Below are positions 1 through 9,008 of a stretch of 64,000 nt of DNA, one piece after another. The notes below the pieces were generated by a model. It saw only the letters and a list, made by a program, of their open reading frames with translations. It had not been told where the DNA came from and ran no database searches. The DNA lies in contig JAHAFI010000004.1 in assembly GCA_018374355.1 (NCBI GenBank), positions 1 to 64,000 of the forward strand, written 5' to 3'. Origin of the DNA: Clostridiales bacterium (lineage in GTDB: Bacteria > Bacillota > Clostridia > Lachnospirales > Lachnospiraceae). Each line of letters opens with the position of its first letter. The stretch's first letter is position 1. The position numbers and the translations under genes were made by a program.

Positions 1-132
1 TCCCTTTTACTGTTTTTATAAGGATCTTTCGATCGTTCGATTAATGATTTTTAAAAGAACTTTCGAGGAATGTGTTTCACTGTTCAGTTATCAATGTTCA
101 TTTATTTACTGTCGTTTTTTGACAGCTTTGAT
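1..132 (-). other. Probable rRNA operon leader (operon lies beyond the left edge)
   Basis: Reading leftward from the two tandem promoters, this stretch has no ORF. It carries an antiterminator-like segment (TGATAACTGAACAGTG on the minus strand), the kind found before 16S rRNA in Clostridia. The 16S gene itself is not in the window, so this is inference from promoter strength and leader style. Confidence 0.5.
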
Positions 133-161
133 ATTTTATCATGTTGTTTTTGGTTTGTCAA
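133..161 (-). promoter_or_regulatory. Strong sigma-70 promoter P2 of probable rRNA operon
   Basis: Minus strand TTGACA (156-161), 17-nt spacer, TAAAAT (133-138). It follows an AT-rich A-tract upstream region resembling an UP element. It repeats the layout of the promoter 90 bp upstream, as is usual for tandem rRNA promoters. Confidence 0.8.
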
Positions 162-225
162 GAACTTTTTTACTTTTTTTAAAAGTTTTTTAGTTCTTTC
201 AGACCTCCCCGCAAGCAACTTTGAT

Positions 226-254
226 ATAATACCATATGTTTTTCTCGGTGTCAA
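226..254 (-). promoter_or_regulatory. Strong sigma-70 promoter P1 of probable rRNA operon
   Basis: Minus strand TTGACA (249-254), 17-nt spacer, TATTAT (226-231). Repeated AAGTTNAAAAA tracts lie just upstream (about 255-300), again like an UP element. It is placed between tRNA-Ser and the presumed rRNA operon. Confidence 0.8.
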
Positions 255-312
255 CAACTTTTTTAAACTTTTTTGAACTTTTTCAAGTTTTTTGAAGTTC
301 TTTAACTCCGAA

Positions 313-400
313 CGGAGAAGGAGGGATTTGAACCCTCGCACGGCGCAAACCGTCTATACCCTTAGCAGGGGCACCTCTTCAGCCACTTGAGTACTTCTCC
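313..400 (-). tRNA. tRNA-Ser (anticodon GCU)
   Basis: 88-nt class II tRNA. The acceptor stem GGAGAAG/CTTCTCC pairs perfectly, with discriminator G at 313. The anticodon loop CTGCTAA gives anticodon GCT, and a long variable arm and the T-arm GGTTCAAATCC are present. CCA is not encoded. A consensus promoter lies upstream. Confidence 0.95.
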
Positions 401-441
401 ATATAGTATTTTTCTGTGCTCACATGTCATGAGCAAAACTT

Positions 442-470
442 ATTATACTAAAGGTTTCTACACTTGTCAA
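442..470 (-). promoter_or_regulatory. Promoter of tRNA-Ser
   Basis: Minus strand TTGACA (465-470), 17-nt spacer, TATAAT (442-447): a full consensus promoter whose start would fall about 35 nt before the tRNA. Confidence 0.85.
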
Positions 471-570
471 CTATATTTTTTGTTTTTTTTATTTAATTTC
501 GGGTCAGCCCTCTGCAATCCTGCAGGATGTAATTGGAACTTACGGAAGACTTCGGATAGAAGCGGAACCC

Positions 571-843
571 GTCCTTTTGGACATAGGAGGCTGAATTAGG
601 ACATCCATGTCCAATTTATGATGGTCATCCAGTTCAATAACTGAAATTCCACTTAATTTTACGGGTAGTTTGGACGTAAGAAGTAAAATATAACTTCCTA
701 TGTCCATGATTTCTTTAAAATAGTGGACATAGCAGTTGAAATCTATCTCTATACGTCCAAACAGGTAGATTTTAACCAGCTTCCTTTCAAATGAGAACAG
801 CTATTTGGACTATAGCAGGTGGATTCTATCAATAATGTCCAAA
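571..843. repeat. Array of hairpins with GGAC...GTCC ends
   Basis: Non-coding. Successive inverted repeats: 571-582 (GTCC/GGAC), 599-612 (GGACAT/ATGTCC), 671-706 (TGGACGTAAGAAGT pairing with ACTTCCTATGTCCA, two G-U type differences), 724-759 and 804-843 (TTTGGAC/GTCCAAA). A similar array lies at 14408-14577. Function unknown. Confidence 0.6.
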
Positions 844-897
844 TGCCAAAAGGCATGGCCGTGCAGGTGTACACCTATTTTGCAGGCAGACTTCTTA

Positions 898-1030
898 GTC
901 AAAAACCCCGCTGCAAGCAACGGGGCATCAAATTTGTAGCGCTGCAGAGCAGCGGGGTTTTTGACCCTCGCAGCAGTCGCAAATGGATATGCAAGCATAT
1001 CCGCTTGGCTCGTTGCCTGCGGGAATAACA
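898..1030 (+). repeat. Dispersed repeat R1, copy A (with terminator-like stem)
   Basis: About 130 bp, repeated at 23822-23954 (inverted), 25154-25281 (inverted) and 26171-26305. It has two structured parts. One is a 14-bp stem AAAAACCCCGCTGC/GCAGCGGGGTTTTT, which would act as an intrinsic terminator in both directions. The other is the palindrome GGATATGC-AA-GCATATCC followed by GGCTCGTTGCCTGCGGGAA. It sits beyond the end of the leftward gyrase-plsC block. Confidence 0.85.
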
Positions 1031-1035
1031 ATACA

Positions 1036-1053
1036 AGTACGCCGAAGCGTACT
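1036..1053 (-). terminator. Hairpin after plsC
   Basis: AGTACGC-CGAA-GCGTACT hairpin directly past the plsC stop. The minus strand continues TTGTATTGTTATT, a weak T-rich tail. Probable end of the leftward operon, backed up by repeat R1 copy A. Confidence 0.5.
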
Positions 1054-1057
1054 CGTA

Positions 1058-1771
1058 TCAATGTTCATATTCAGCTATCGTCTTCTCAATTCGCGATTTC
1101 ACCAGCGCCGCAATCTCTGTGGTTTTCATATCCTTATACTCCTCGTAATACAAGGGCTTCAGAATATGAACCTGAACGGTCAGTTTCTTAATGGAACCTG
1201 TATCAAAGGATTTATACGAATCAATCAGTGCAATAGGCACAATGGGACACTTCGCCTTTACTGCACTTTTAAAGCTTCCTCCTTTAAAGTCAAGAAGCCT
1301 GTTTTTATTTTTGCTTCGGGTGCCTTCCGGAAAAATCAGATAGTTTCTGCCTGATTTTACTTCATCGGCAACCTGCTGGATCACTTTCAGTCCCTGCCTG
1401 AGATCATTCCGATCCAGAGGAATAGCTTTCATACAGGCAAATACCTGTTTTAAAAACGGGATGTTCTGTACCTCTTTTTTCATGACAACCGAGAAAGGAC
1501 GGGGACAGACCTCCAGAATTGCCAGTACATCATAAAGCCCCTGATGGTTGGGGAAGAAAATAAAACCATCTTTCTCTGGTATATTTTCCACCCCATGTCC
1601 ATCTATGGTAATCCTGCCGCCCCAATTTGCCCGTCTGTCAATCATTTTCAGAACTTTAAACCGTTCTTCTTCTGTATACTTGTCCGCATGGCTGGCAGTA
1701 TAACAAAGCTTAAACCAGCCGTAGGGAACAAAGAACAGGTTTCTCAACACCATTAATATTATTCTTTTCAT
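1058..1771 (-). CDS. plsC: 1-acyl-sn-glycerol-3-phosphate acyltransferase (PlsC family)
   Basis: Adds the second acyl chain to lysophosphatidic acid in membrane phospholipid synthesis, at the inner face of the membrane. The 237-aa protein has an N-terminal hydrophobic segment (MVLRNLFFVPYGWF), the acyltransferase motif NHQGLYD (the H-x4-D catalytic pair, about residue 75), the glycerophosphate-binding block FPEGTRSK (about residue 150), and a PIVPIALIDS strand after it. Its ATG overlaps the gyrA stop codon by 4 bp (ATGA), so it is probably translated with gyrA. This location downstream of gyrase is conserved in some Lachnospiraceae; a link to replication is not implied by the sequence. Confidence 0.88.
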   Translation of the reverse strand: MKRIILMVLRNLFFVPYGWFKLCYTASHADKYTEEERFKVLKMIDRRANWGGRITIDGHGVENIPEKDGFIFFPNHQGLYDVLAILEVCPRPFSVVMKKEVQNIPFLKQVFACMKAIPLDRNDLRQGLKVIQQVADEVKSGRNYLIFPEGTRSKNKNRLLDFKGGSFKSAVKAKCPIVPIALIDSYKSFDTGSIKKLTVQVHILKPLYYEEYKDMKTTEIAALVKSRIEKTIAEYEH

Positions 1772-4284
1772 GATTCTTCATCTTCTGATTCCGGAAGCCG
1801 GCTGTTCTCAGCTTCTTCTTCCGTATCATCTGTTTCTTCCTCTTTTTTCTCTCTTACCTTTGCCACACTTGCCACTGATACGTTTTCATCCAGATTCATC
1901 AGTTTTACGCCGGAAGTGATTCTTCCCAGAATAGAGATTTCTGAACATGCAATCCTTATAACGATTCCCTCAGTGGTGATTATCATCACTTCATTGTCTT
2001 CATTAACAGCTTTCACACCTACTACGTTTCCTGTCTTTTCGGTGATTTTGTAGCATTTTACACCTTTACCTCCTCTGTTCTGAGGAGTAAATTCTCCGAT
2101 GGATGTTCTCTTTCCCATTCCCTTTTCGGATACGAACAGCAGATAATCCCCCTGTGTGTTAAGCTGCATACCGATGATCTCATCACCGTCACTCAGATTG
2201 ATACCTCTTACGCCCATGGAAACTCTTCCGGTGCTTCTTACGTCATTTACGTCAAAACGGATACACTGGCCGTATTTTGTCACAAGAATAATGTCTTTTT
2301 TATTATCTGTAAATTTAACTTCAATCAGTTCATCATCATCTCTCAGCGCGATTGCTGCCAGACCGGTCTTTCTCACATTCTCATAATCTCTGATCGGCGT
2401 CTTCTTCACAAGTCCTTTTCGGGTAGCCATGAACAGATACTGGTCATCCCTGTACTCACTGATAGGAATCACCGCAGAAATCTTTTCTCCCGGCTGAAGC
2501 TGGAGCAGATTAATGATGGCCGTTCCCCTTGCCGTTCTGCTGGCTTCCGGAATTTCGTACGCTTTCATACGGTACACCTTGCCAAGATTGGTAAAGAACA
2601 TCAGATAATGGTGGGTGGTAGTCATCAAAAGTTCATCTATGTAGTCATCCTGTAATGTCTGCATACCTTTGATACCTTTTCCGCCCCGGCCCTGACTTCT
2701 GAAATTATCAACGGTCATACGTTTGATATAACCCAGCTTCGTCATGGTAATGACTGTATTTTCATTTGGAATCATATCTTCCATGGAAATATCATATTCG
2801 TCAAATCCGATGGAGGTTCTTCTCTCATCACCGTATTTTTCGGAGATTTCCAGAATTTCTTCACGGATTACCCTAAGAAGAAGATTTCTGTCTGCCAAAA
2901 TTGCCTCCAGCTTTCTGATCTTGTCTGTCAGTTCCTTATATTCTGCTTCCAGTTTTTCTCTTTCCAAACCGGTGAGGGTGCGCAGACGCATGTCTACGAT
3001 TGCCTGTGCCTGTACATCGGACAACTGGAACCGTTCGATCAGTCCTGCTTTCGCAATCTGGGTATTCTGGGAGCCGCGGATGATGCGGATCACCTCATCG
3101 ATATGATCCAGCGCTTTTAAAAGCCCCTCTAAAATATGGGCTCTTTCCCGGGCTTTATTCAGATCATACTGGGTTCTTCTGGTCACTACCTCTTCCTGAT
3201 GGGCAAGGTAATGCTTCAGAATCTCCAGAAGATTCATAACCTTCGGCTGGTTCTTAACCAGAGCCAGCATGATTACTCCAAAGGTATCCTGAAGCTGCGT
3301 ATGTTTATATAACTTGTTCAGGATTACATTTGCATTGACATCTCTTCTTAGTTCGATACAGATCCGCATACCCTCCCTGCTGGAATGGTCATTCAGATCC
3401 GTGATTCCTTCGATTTTTTTATCTTTTACCAGCTCGGCGATTTTCTCGATCAGCCGGGCTTTATTTACCATATAAGGCAGTTCCGTCACGATAATCTGAC
3501 TCTTGCCGTTTGGCAGGGTCTCTATATTCGTCACTGCACGGACACGGATTTTTCCACGGCCGGTACGATATGCCTCCTCAATACCTCTGGTTCCCAGAAT
3601 GGTTGCACCTGTGGGGAAATCCGGGCCTTTGACAATATTAAGAAGTTCCTCAATCTCTGTCTCCCGGTCTTCCTCGATGATATTATCTATGATTTTTACC
3701 ACTGCGGAAATGATTTCTCGCAAGTTATGGGGAGGAATATTGGTAGCCATACCTACGGCAATTCCGGAAGTTCCGTTTACCAGCAGGTTGGGGTATCTTG
3801 CAGGAAGTACCGCGGGTTCTTTCTCCGTTTCATCAAAGTTCGGGGTGAAATCTACGGTATTTTTATTGATATCCGCAAGCATTTCCATGGAAATTTTGCT
3901 TAATCTTGCTTCCGTGTATCGCATGGCAGCCGCGCTGTCTCCATCCACGGAACCGAAGTTTCCGTGACCATCTACCAGAGGATAACGGGTTGACCATTCC
4001 TGCGCCATATTAACCAAAGCTCCGTAAATAGAGCTGTCACCGTGGGGATGATATTTACCCATGGTATCACCGACGATACGGGCACATTTTCTGTGAGGTT
4101 TGTCCGGACCGTTGTTCAGTTCGATCATGGAGAACAACACTCTTCTTTGTACCGGCTTTAAACCGTCCCTGACATCCGGCAGAGCTCTGGAGGCGATTAC
4201 ACTCATGGCATAATCGATATAAGACTCTTCCATCGTCTTTCTTAAATCCACTTCATGGACCTTGTCAAAAATATTATCTTCCAT
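1768..4284 (-). CDS. gyrA: DNA gyrase subunit A
   Basis: The breakage-reunion subunit of gyrase (A2B2), which introduces negative supercoils. The protein is 838 aa. It opens with the winged-helix domain carrying the quinolone-determining region (HPHGDSSIYGALVNMAQ, about residues 80-95) and the active-site tyrosine in AAMRYTEARLSK (about 123). A tower/coiled-coil region comes next, then the C-terminal beta-pinwheel with GyrA-box-like QGRGGKG (about 530). The tail is acidic (EEETDDTEEEAENS). Residues 84 and 88 equivalents are S and A. It lies 10 bp after gyrB in one operon, and plsC overlaps its stop. Confidence 0.98.
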   Translation of the reverse strand: MEDNIFDKVHEVDLRKTMEESYIDYAMSVIASRALPDVRDGLKPVQRRVLFSMIELNNGPDKPHRKCARIVGDTMGKYHPHGDSSIYGALVNMAQEWSTRYPLVDGHGNFGSVDGDSAAAMRYTEARLSKISMEMLADINKNTVDFTPNFDETEKEPAVLPARYPNLLVNGTSGIAVGMATNIPPHNLREIISAVVKIIDNIIEEDRETEIEELLNIVKGPDFPTGATILGTRGIEEAYRTGRGKIRVRAVTNIETLPNGKSQIIVTELPYMVNKARLIEKIAELVKDKKIEGITDLNDHSSREGMRICIELRRDVNANVILNKLYKHTQLQDTFGVIMLALVKNQPKVMNLLEILKHYLAHQEEVVTRRTQYDLNKARERAHILEGLLKALDHIDEVIRIIRGSQNTQIAKAGLIERFQLSDVQAQAIVDMRLRTLTGLEREKLEAEYKELTDKIRKLEAILADRNLLLRVIREEILEISEKYGDERRTSIGFDEYDISMEDMIPNENTVITMTKLGYIKRMTVDNFRSQGRGGKGIKGMQTLQDDYIDELLMTTTHHYLMFFTNLGKVYRMKAYEIPEASRTARGTAIINLLQLQPGEKISAVIPISEYRDDQYLFMATRKGLVKKTPIRDYENVRKTGLAAIALRDDDELIEVKFTDNKKDIILVTKYGQCIRFDVNDVRSTGRVSMGVRGINLSDGDEIIGMQLNTQGDYLLFVSEKGMGKRTSIGEFTPQNRGGKGVKCYKITEKTGNVVGVKAVNEDNEVMIITTEGIVIRIACSEISILGRITSGVKLMNLDENVSVASVAKVREKKEEETDDTEEEAENSRLPESEDEES

Positions 4285-4294
4285 TTCTTTCTCC

Positions 4295-6208
4295 TTAAAT
4301 GTCCAGATTCTTAACCTTCAATGCATTTTCTTCGATAAATTCACGGCGTGGTTCCACCTTATCACCCATCAGAGTGGTAAAGGTCAGATCCAGCTCCGAG
4401 GAAGTCTCCTCATCCATAGTCACACGGAGAAGCACTCTTCTCTCCGGGTCCATGGTGGTCTCCCAAAGCTGTTCCGCATCCATCTCTCCCAGACCTTTAT
4501 AACGCTGGATTTTATTATTTCCATCACGCCCGATTTCAACGAGAATGTCATTCAATTCAGCATCATTGTAGGCATACCATACCTTTTTATTTTTTTCCAC
4601 CTTGTAAAGAGGCGGCTGTGCCAGATAAACGTAGCCCTGTTTGATAAGCTCCGGCATAAAGCGGTACAAAAATGTCAGCATCAAAGTAGCAATATGAGCG
4701 CCGTCCACGTCGGCATCAGTCATAATGATAATCTTGTGGTATCTCAGCTTTGTAATATCAAAATCTTCATGGATTCCGGTACCGAAAGCCGTGATCATGG
4801 CTTTGATCTCCGCATTGCCGTAGATCCGGTCAAGTCTTGCCTTCTCCACGTTCAGGATTTTTCCTCGCAGCGGAAGGATAGCCTGAGTGACACGGTCTCT
4901 GGCCGTCTTGGCGGAGCCGCCGGCGGAATCTCCCTCTACGATATAAATTTCACATTTTTTCGGATCTTTGTCCGTACAGTCAGCCAGTTTTCCCGGAAGC
5001 GCCATTCCCTCAAGGGCTGATTTTCTTCTGGTCAGATCCCGGGCTTTACGGGCAGCATCCCTTGCTCTCTGGGCCAGTACGGATTTTTCGATGATCGTCT
5101 TTGCCACAGAAGGATTCTGTTCCAAAAAGATTTCAAGAGTATTGCTGACCACATGGTCCACCGCTCCCCTTGCTTCACTGTTTCCCAGCTTCTGCTTCGT
5201 CTGTCCCTCAAACTGAGGATCTCCGATTTTCACACTGACAATAGCAGTCAGACCCTCGCGGATATCCTCCCCTGCCAGCTTCTCTGTATCTTTCAGTAAT
5301 TTATTTTTTCTTGCATAATCGTTAAAGGTCTTAGTCAGCGCATTTCGGAAACCGATAATGTGGGTTCCGCCCTCCGGTGTGGTAATGTTATTTACAAAAC
5401 CGTAGGAGGTCTCATTATAAGAATCGTTGTGCTGCATGGCAACCTCAACCATAACCCCGTCCTTTTCCCCTTCACAGTAAATGATTTCCGGGTAAAGGGC
5501 AGTTTTACTTCTGTTCAGATAGGTGACAAACTCATTAATCCCACCTTCATAGTGGAATTCTTTTGTCACTTTCTTTTCTCCTCTTTCATCGTGAAGGCAG
5601 ATTTTCAGCCCCTTAGTGAGAAATGCCATCTCACGGAATCTCTGTTTCAGCACATCAAAGTCAAAAACAGTCTCTTCAAAAATTTCTTTATCCGGGAGGA
5701 AGGTGACCATGGTGCCTGTCTTTTCAGGCTCACATTCATCAACCACCTTTAATTTATAAATTGTATTTCCTCTCTCATATCTCTGACGGTAAACCTTTCC
5801 CTCGTTGAAGATAGTTACCTCCAGCCATTCGGAAAGGGCGTTTACCACCGATGCACCTACGCCGTGAAGTCCGCCGGATACCTTATATCCTCCGCCGCCG
5901 AATTTTCCGCCTGCATGGAGAATCGTGAATACCACTTCCACGGCCGGAATCCCCGCCTTGTGATTGATGCCTACCGGAATACCCCTTCCATTGTCAATAA
6001 CCGTAATCGAATTATCTTGGTGAATCGTCACTTGAATCACATTACAATAGCCCGCCAAAGCCTCATCTACCGCATTGTCTACAATCTCATAGACAAGGTG
6101 ATGAAGTCCGCGGATCGATGTACTTCCGATATACATTCCGGGACGTTTCCTGACTGCTTCCAAACCTTCTAATATTTGGATCTGATCTGCTCCGTATTCT
6201 GTACTCAT
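4295..6208 (-). CDS. gyrB: DNA gyrase subunit B
   Basis: ATPase subunit of gyrase, 637 aa, normal length for the short Gram-positive form. The GHKL ATP site is visible as EIVDNAVDEALAGYC and GGLHGVGASVVNALS. The transducer domain follows, then the TOPRIM domain with EGDSAGGSAK and DADVDGAHI, which holds catalytic metal, and the C-terminal tail that contacts GyrA (RRVLLRVTMDEE and onward). It follows recF after 45 bp and precedes gyrA by 10 bp, as in the classical dnaA-dnaN-recF-gyrB-gyrA cluster. Confidence 0.98.
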   Translation of the reverse strand: MSTEYGADQIQILEGLEAVRKRPGMYIGSTSIRGLHHLVYEIVDNAVDEALAGYCNVIQVTIHQDNSITVIDNGRGIPVGINHKAGIPAVEVVFTILHAGGKFGGGGYKVSGGLHGVGASVVNALSEWLEVTIFNEGKVYRQRYERGNTIYKLKVVDECEPEKTGTMVTFLPDKEIFEETVFDFDVLKQRFREMAFLTKGLKICLHDERGEKKVTKEFHYEGGINEFVTYLNRSKTALYPEIIYCEGEKDGVMVEVAMQHNDSYNETSYGFVNNITTPEGGTHIIGFRNALTKTFNDYARKNKLLKDTEKLAGEDIREGLTAIVSVKIGDPQFEGQTKQKLGNSEARGAVDHVVSNTLEIFLEQNPSVAKTIIEKSVLAQRARDAARKARDLTRRKSALEGMALPGKLADCTDKDPKKCEIYIVEGDSAGGSAKTARDRVTQAILPLRGKILNVEKARLDRIYGNAEIKAMITAFGTGIHEDFDITKLRYHKIIIMTDADVDGAHIATLMLTFLYRFMPELIKQGYVYLAQPPLYKVEKNKKVWYAYNDAELNDILVEIGRDGNNKIQRYKGLGEMDAEQLWETTMDPERRVLLRVTMDEETSSELDLTFTTLMGDKVEPRREFIEENALKVKNLDI

Positions 6209-6253
6209 CCTAATCCTCCTAAATTATTTAAAAATGTCTTGTCACCGTTTTTT

Positions 6254-7336
6254 TCAACAGTCACTGATTTTTCCGTCAATCACCCGGAAAACCCTGTTTA
6301 TCGCAAATTGATTCTGTATAAATTCTTCCAGACCCGTACAGGTAATCATGGTCTGTATCTCATGAATGCTCTGTAACAAATAGTTTTGCCTGTTACTGTC
6401 CAGTTCAGACAACACATCATCCAGCAAAAGCACCGGATCGTCCTTGATGATTTTCTTTACCAGATAAATTTCCGACAGCTTCAAAGACAGAGCCGCCGTT
6501 CTCTGCTGCCCTTGGGAACCGAATTTCCGAATATCGATCCCGTTGACCTTCACCCCAAAATCATCCCTGTGGGGTCCCACCGAAGACATCCGAAACCGCA
6601 GATCCTTCTCTCTGGACCGGGCAAGCTGCTCTTCAAAAGCTTCCTCCTGCACGCTTGGTTCATACTCCAGAACGATTTCTTCCTTCCCCCCGGTGAGATT
6701 TTTATGGATTTCCCTTATGATCTCATTCAGTTCCTCCATAAACCGCTTTCGCAGAACAATGATTTTTTTCCCATAGGAAACAAGCTGCATATCCCAGACA
6801 TCCAGCGTCTCCGCAAGTTTCGGAGAAAATGCAATGTCTTTCAGCAGTTTATTTCTCTGATTCAGGATTTTATTGTAATCGGACAGATCCTGAAGGTAAA
6901 TTTTATGAAGCTGGCAAAGCTCCAGATCTAAGAATCTTCTCCGTTCCGAAGGTCCGTTTTTTATGATATTCAAATCCTCCGGCGAGAAAAATACCAGATT
7001 CACAATTCCAAAAAGCTCGGAAGCCTTCCGGATGGGAATCCCGTCAATGGCAATTCCCTTTGATTTATTCTTCTTTAGATGCATATCGATCTTATGGGAA
7101 ACCCCGTCCTTTTTCACCGTCATCCGGATATGGGATTCCTCCTGCCCGAAACGGAGCATTTCCTTATCCTTGCTCCCTCTGTGGGATTTTGTGGTTCCTG
7201 CCAGATAGACCGCCTCAAGGACATTTGTCTTGCCTTGGGCATTGTCCCCGTAGAGGATATTCGTTCCGCAGTCAAAATTCATGCATAAATATTCATAATT
7301 CCGATAATTCTTCAGTTCCAGAGATTCAATGTACAT
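6254..7336 (-). CDS. recF: DNA replication and repair protein RecF
   Basis: SMC-like ATPase that helps load RecA at gapped DNA. 360 aa. Walker A is GDNAQGKTN near residue 30, the ABC-type signature is GSQGQQR (about 270), and Walker B is LLLDDVLSELD (about 310). The C-terminus TCTGLEEF carries the D-loop region. The start MYIESLELKNYRNY matches the family. The S4-domain gene lies 51 bp upstream and gyrB 45 bp downstream; probably one transcript. Confidence 0.97.
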   Translation of the reverse strand: MYIESLELKNYRNYEYLCMNFDCGTNILYGDNAQGKTNVLEAVYLAGTTKSHRGSKDKEMLRFGQEESHIRMTVKKDGVSHKIDMHLKKNKSKGIAIDGIPIRKASELFGIVNLVFFSPEDLNIIKNGPSERRRFLDLELCQLHKIYLQDLSDYNKILNQRNKLLKDIAFSPKLAETLDVWDMQLVSYGKKIIVLRKRFMEELNEIIREIHKNLTGGKEEIVLEYEPSVQEEAFEEQLARSREKDLRFRMSSVGPHRDDFGVKVNGIDIRKFGSQGQQRTAALSLKLSEIYLVKKIIKDDPVLLLDDVLSELDSNRQNYLLQSIHEIQTMITCTGLEEFIQNQFAINRVFRVIDGKISDC

Positions 7337-7387
7337 GCTTCACCAACTAATTTATATTGTTAACTTTTGGGTAACTCTTGTAACTTT

Positions 7388-7597
7388 CTATTTTACGATT
7401 TTTAATTCCTGACCGTCGAAGGAAACCACATCTCCATCGTACAGTTTGCGTCCTCTGCGGGTGTCGGTCTCGTTGTTTACTTTTACTAAACCATCTTGGA
7501 TCACCAGCTTTGCCTCCACGCCGTCTCCTACCAGATTGGCTGCTTTCAGGGCCTGCCCCAGTTTGATAAATTCATCTCTCAATTTCAGTGTTTCCAT
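7388..7597 (-). CDS. S4-domain RNA-binding protein (YaaA/RlbA type)
   Basis: Small S4 RNA-binding protein, 69 aa, made up almost entirely of one S4 fold: LRDEFIKLGQALKAANLVGDGVEAKLVIQDGLVKVNNETDTRRGRKLYDGDVV. The RRGRKLYDGD block is the RNA-contact motif. The gene always lies between dnaN and recF in Firmicutes; the B. subtilis homologue has been linked to ribosome assembly or biofilm, but its exact role is not settled. Forty bp separate it from dnaN. Confidence 0.9.
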   Translation of the reverse strand: METLKLRDEFIKLGQALKAANLVGDGVEAKLVIQDGLVKVNNETDTRRGRKLYDGDVVSFDGQELKIVK

Positions 7598-7636
7598 ATT
7601 TTCTCACTTTCTATATTAGACTGTCAGCCGAAAGCA

Positions 7637-8746
7637 TCAGCGAACGGCATTGAAATTTACCGGAAGAATCAGATAAATGTAAGATTCCTTTTCATCCTTG
7701 ATAAAGCATGGCGCTTTTGGATTTACCAGATAAATGGAAATTTCTTCATCATCAATTACCTTCAGGGCATCGATCAGGAACTTAGGGTTGAAGCCGATCA
7801 TGATATTTTTTCCTTCTTTGCTGATATCGATGTCTTCCTTCATGGAACCAATCTGGGAATTGATGTTAAGTTCCATTCCCTGTTCTTCAATATTGATGAT
7901 GATCGGTTTTTTATCTCCCTCTTTTACGAAAAGTGTTGCACGGTCAATGCAATCTAAGAATTCTCTTTTGTTAATTTTTACTTTAGTTTCGTAATCGCTG
8001 GAAAGCATCTGCTCAATGCGGAAATATTCTCCCTCGATCAGACGGGATACCACAACGGTATCGTCAAATTCAAATACAATATGGTTATTGGTAAAGAAAA
8101 TCTGTACCTGATCTTCTACTTCACCCGAAAGAATTTTACTGATTTCACTGAGAGTTTTTCCGGGAACCACTACTTTTTTATGAGGATAGCTTTCTTTCAG
8201 ATCAATTTTGCGGATAGCAATCCGGTGTCCGTCCAGAGAAACAACTTTCAGGACATTATCGTTGATCTCGAAAAGTTCTCCGGTCATCAGTTTGTTGTTT
8301 TCGTTGGCCGCAATAGAAAAAATAGTCTGGCGAATCACTTCCTTTAAGGTAAATTGGGACAGTTCGATACCTTCATTTTTTTCTATAACCGGCAGATAAG
8401 CAAAATCGTCTCCCATTTTTCCGGGAATTGTAAATTTTGCTTTTTCACAGGTAATCGTAGTATTTAATGCAGCATCTGTTTGAATCACAATATCATTGTC
8501 CGGAAGTTTTCGAATGATTTCTGAGAAAAGTTTTGCATCTAAAGCAATAATTCCCTTTTCTTCAATGATTCCTTTAACTTTCGTTTCGATTCCCAGTTCC
8601 ATATCATTGGATGTAAATTTAATTTCGGAAGCAGATGCATCGATGAGAATACATTCTAGTATCGGCATCGTTGTTTTGGAAGGCACTGCTTTCAGTGAGA
8701 TGTTTACGCTTTTCAGTAATTCGCTTTTGGAACAGATTAATTTCAT
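7637..8746 (-). CDS. dnaN: DNA polymerase III beta subunit (sliding clamp)
   Basis: Forms the dimeric ring that tethers DNA polymerase III. 369 aa with three repeats of the clamp fold. The start chosen is MKLICSKSELLKSVN at 8746, the usual N-terminus. A longer reading frame extends upstream but its extra residues (FSQPLLRILRISYIF) are not clamp-like. The C-terminus YLILPVNFNAVR holds the hydrophobic peptide-binding pocket residues typical of clamps (Leu-Pro-Val-x-Phe end). Located between dnaA and the S4 gene, 262 bp after dnaA. Confidence 0.96.
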   Translation of the reverse strand: MKLICSKSELLKSVNISLKAVPSKTTMPILECILIDASASEIKFTSNDMELGIETKVKGIIEEKGIIALDAKLFSEIIRKLPDNDIVIQTDAALNTTITCEKAKFTIPGKMGDDFAYLPVIEKNEGIELSQFTLKEVIRQTIFSIAANENNKLMTGELFEINDNVLKVVSLDGHRIAIRKIDLKESYPHKKVVVPGKTLSEISKILSGEVEDQVQIFFTNNHIVFEFDDTVVVSRLIEGEYFRIEQMLSSDYETKVKINKREFLDCIDRATLFVKEGDKKPIIINIEEQGMELNINSQIGSMKEDIDISKEGKNIMIGFNPKFLIDALKVIDDEEISIYLVNPKAPCFIKDEKESYIYLILPVNFNAVR

Positions 8747-8939
8747 AATGTGAATAACTCCCTTCCCTGAACCAACCGGTTCATCTATGATAAATATATA
8801 AGAAATCCGTAGTATTCGTAGTAGGGGCTGTGAAAATGTGTAAAAGTACATGAAGCCCTTAAAGCAGCGTACTTTGCTTCAGGTATAACTGTGTGCATGC
8901 GGTAGAAGAATCCTGTGAATGGAATGTGTATTCTTTTCA

Positions 8940-9000
8940 GGCCCTCTGTTTGTCCACATCCTATGCACAGGAAATACACAGCCTTAATGTGGATAAGCCT
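8940..9000. other. oriC, minor DnaA-box cluster between dnaA and dnaN
   Basis: The dnaA-dnaN spacer (8747-9008) carries a perfect DnaA box TGTGGATAA at 8988-8996 and near-consensus boxes TTGTCCACA (8950-8958) and CTATGCACA (8961-8969). Together with the larger cluster upstream of dnaA this gives a bipartite origin as in Bacillus. Confidence 0.8.
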
Positions 9001-9008
9001 CCCTGCTA

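Noticed and set aside
70..599. Small ORFs in both strands around the tRNA-Ser and rRNA promoters
   Set aside because: AT-rich low-complexity translations that overlap two consensus promoters and a tRNA; no ribosome sites.
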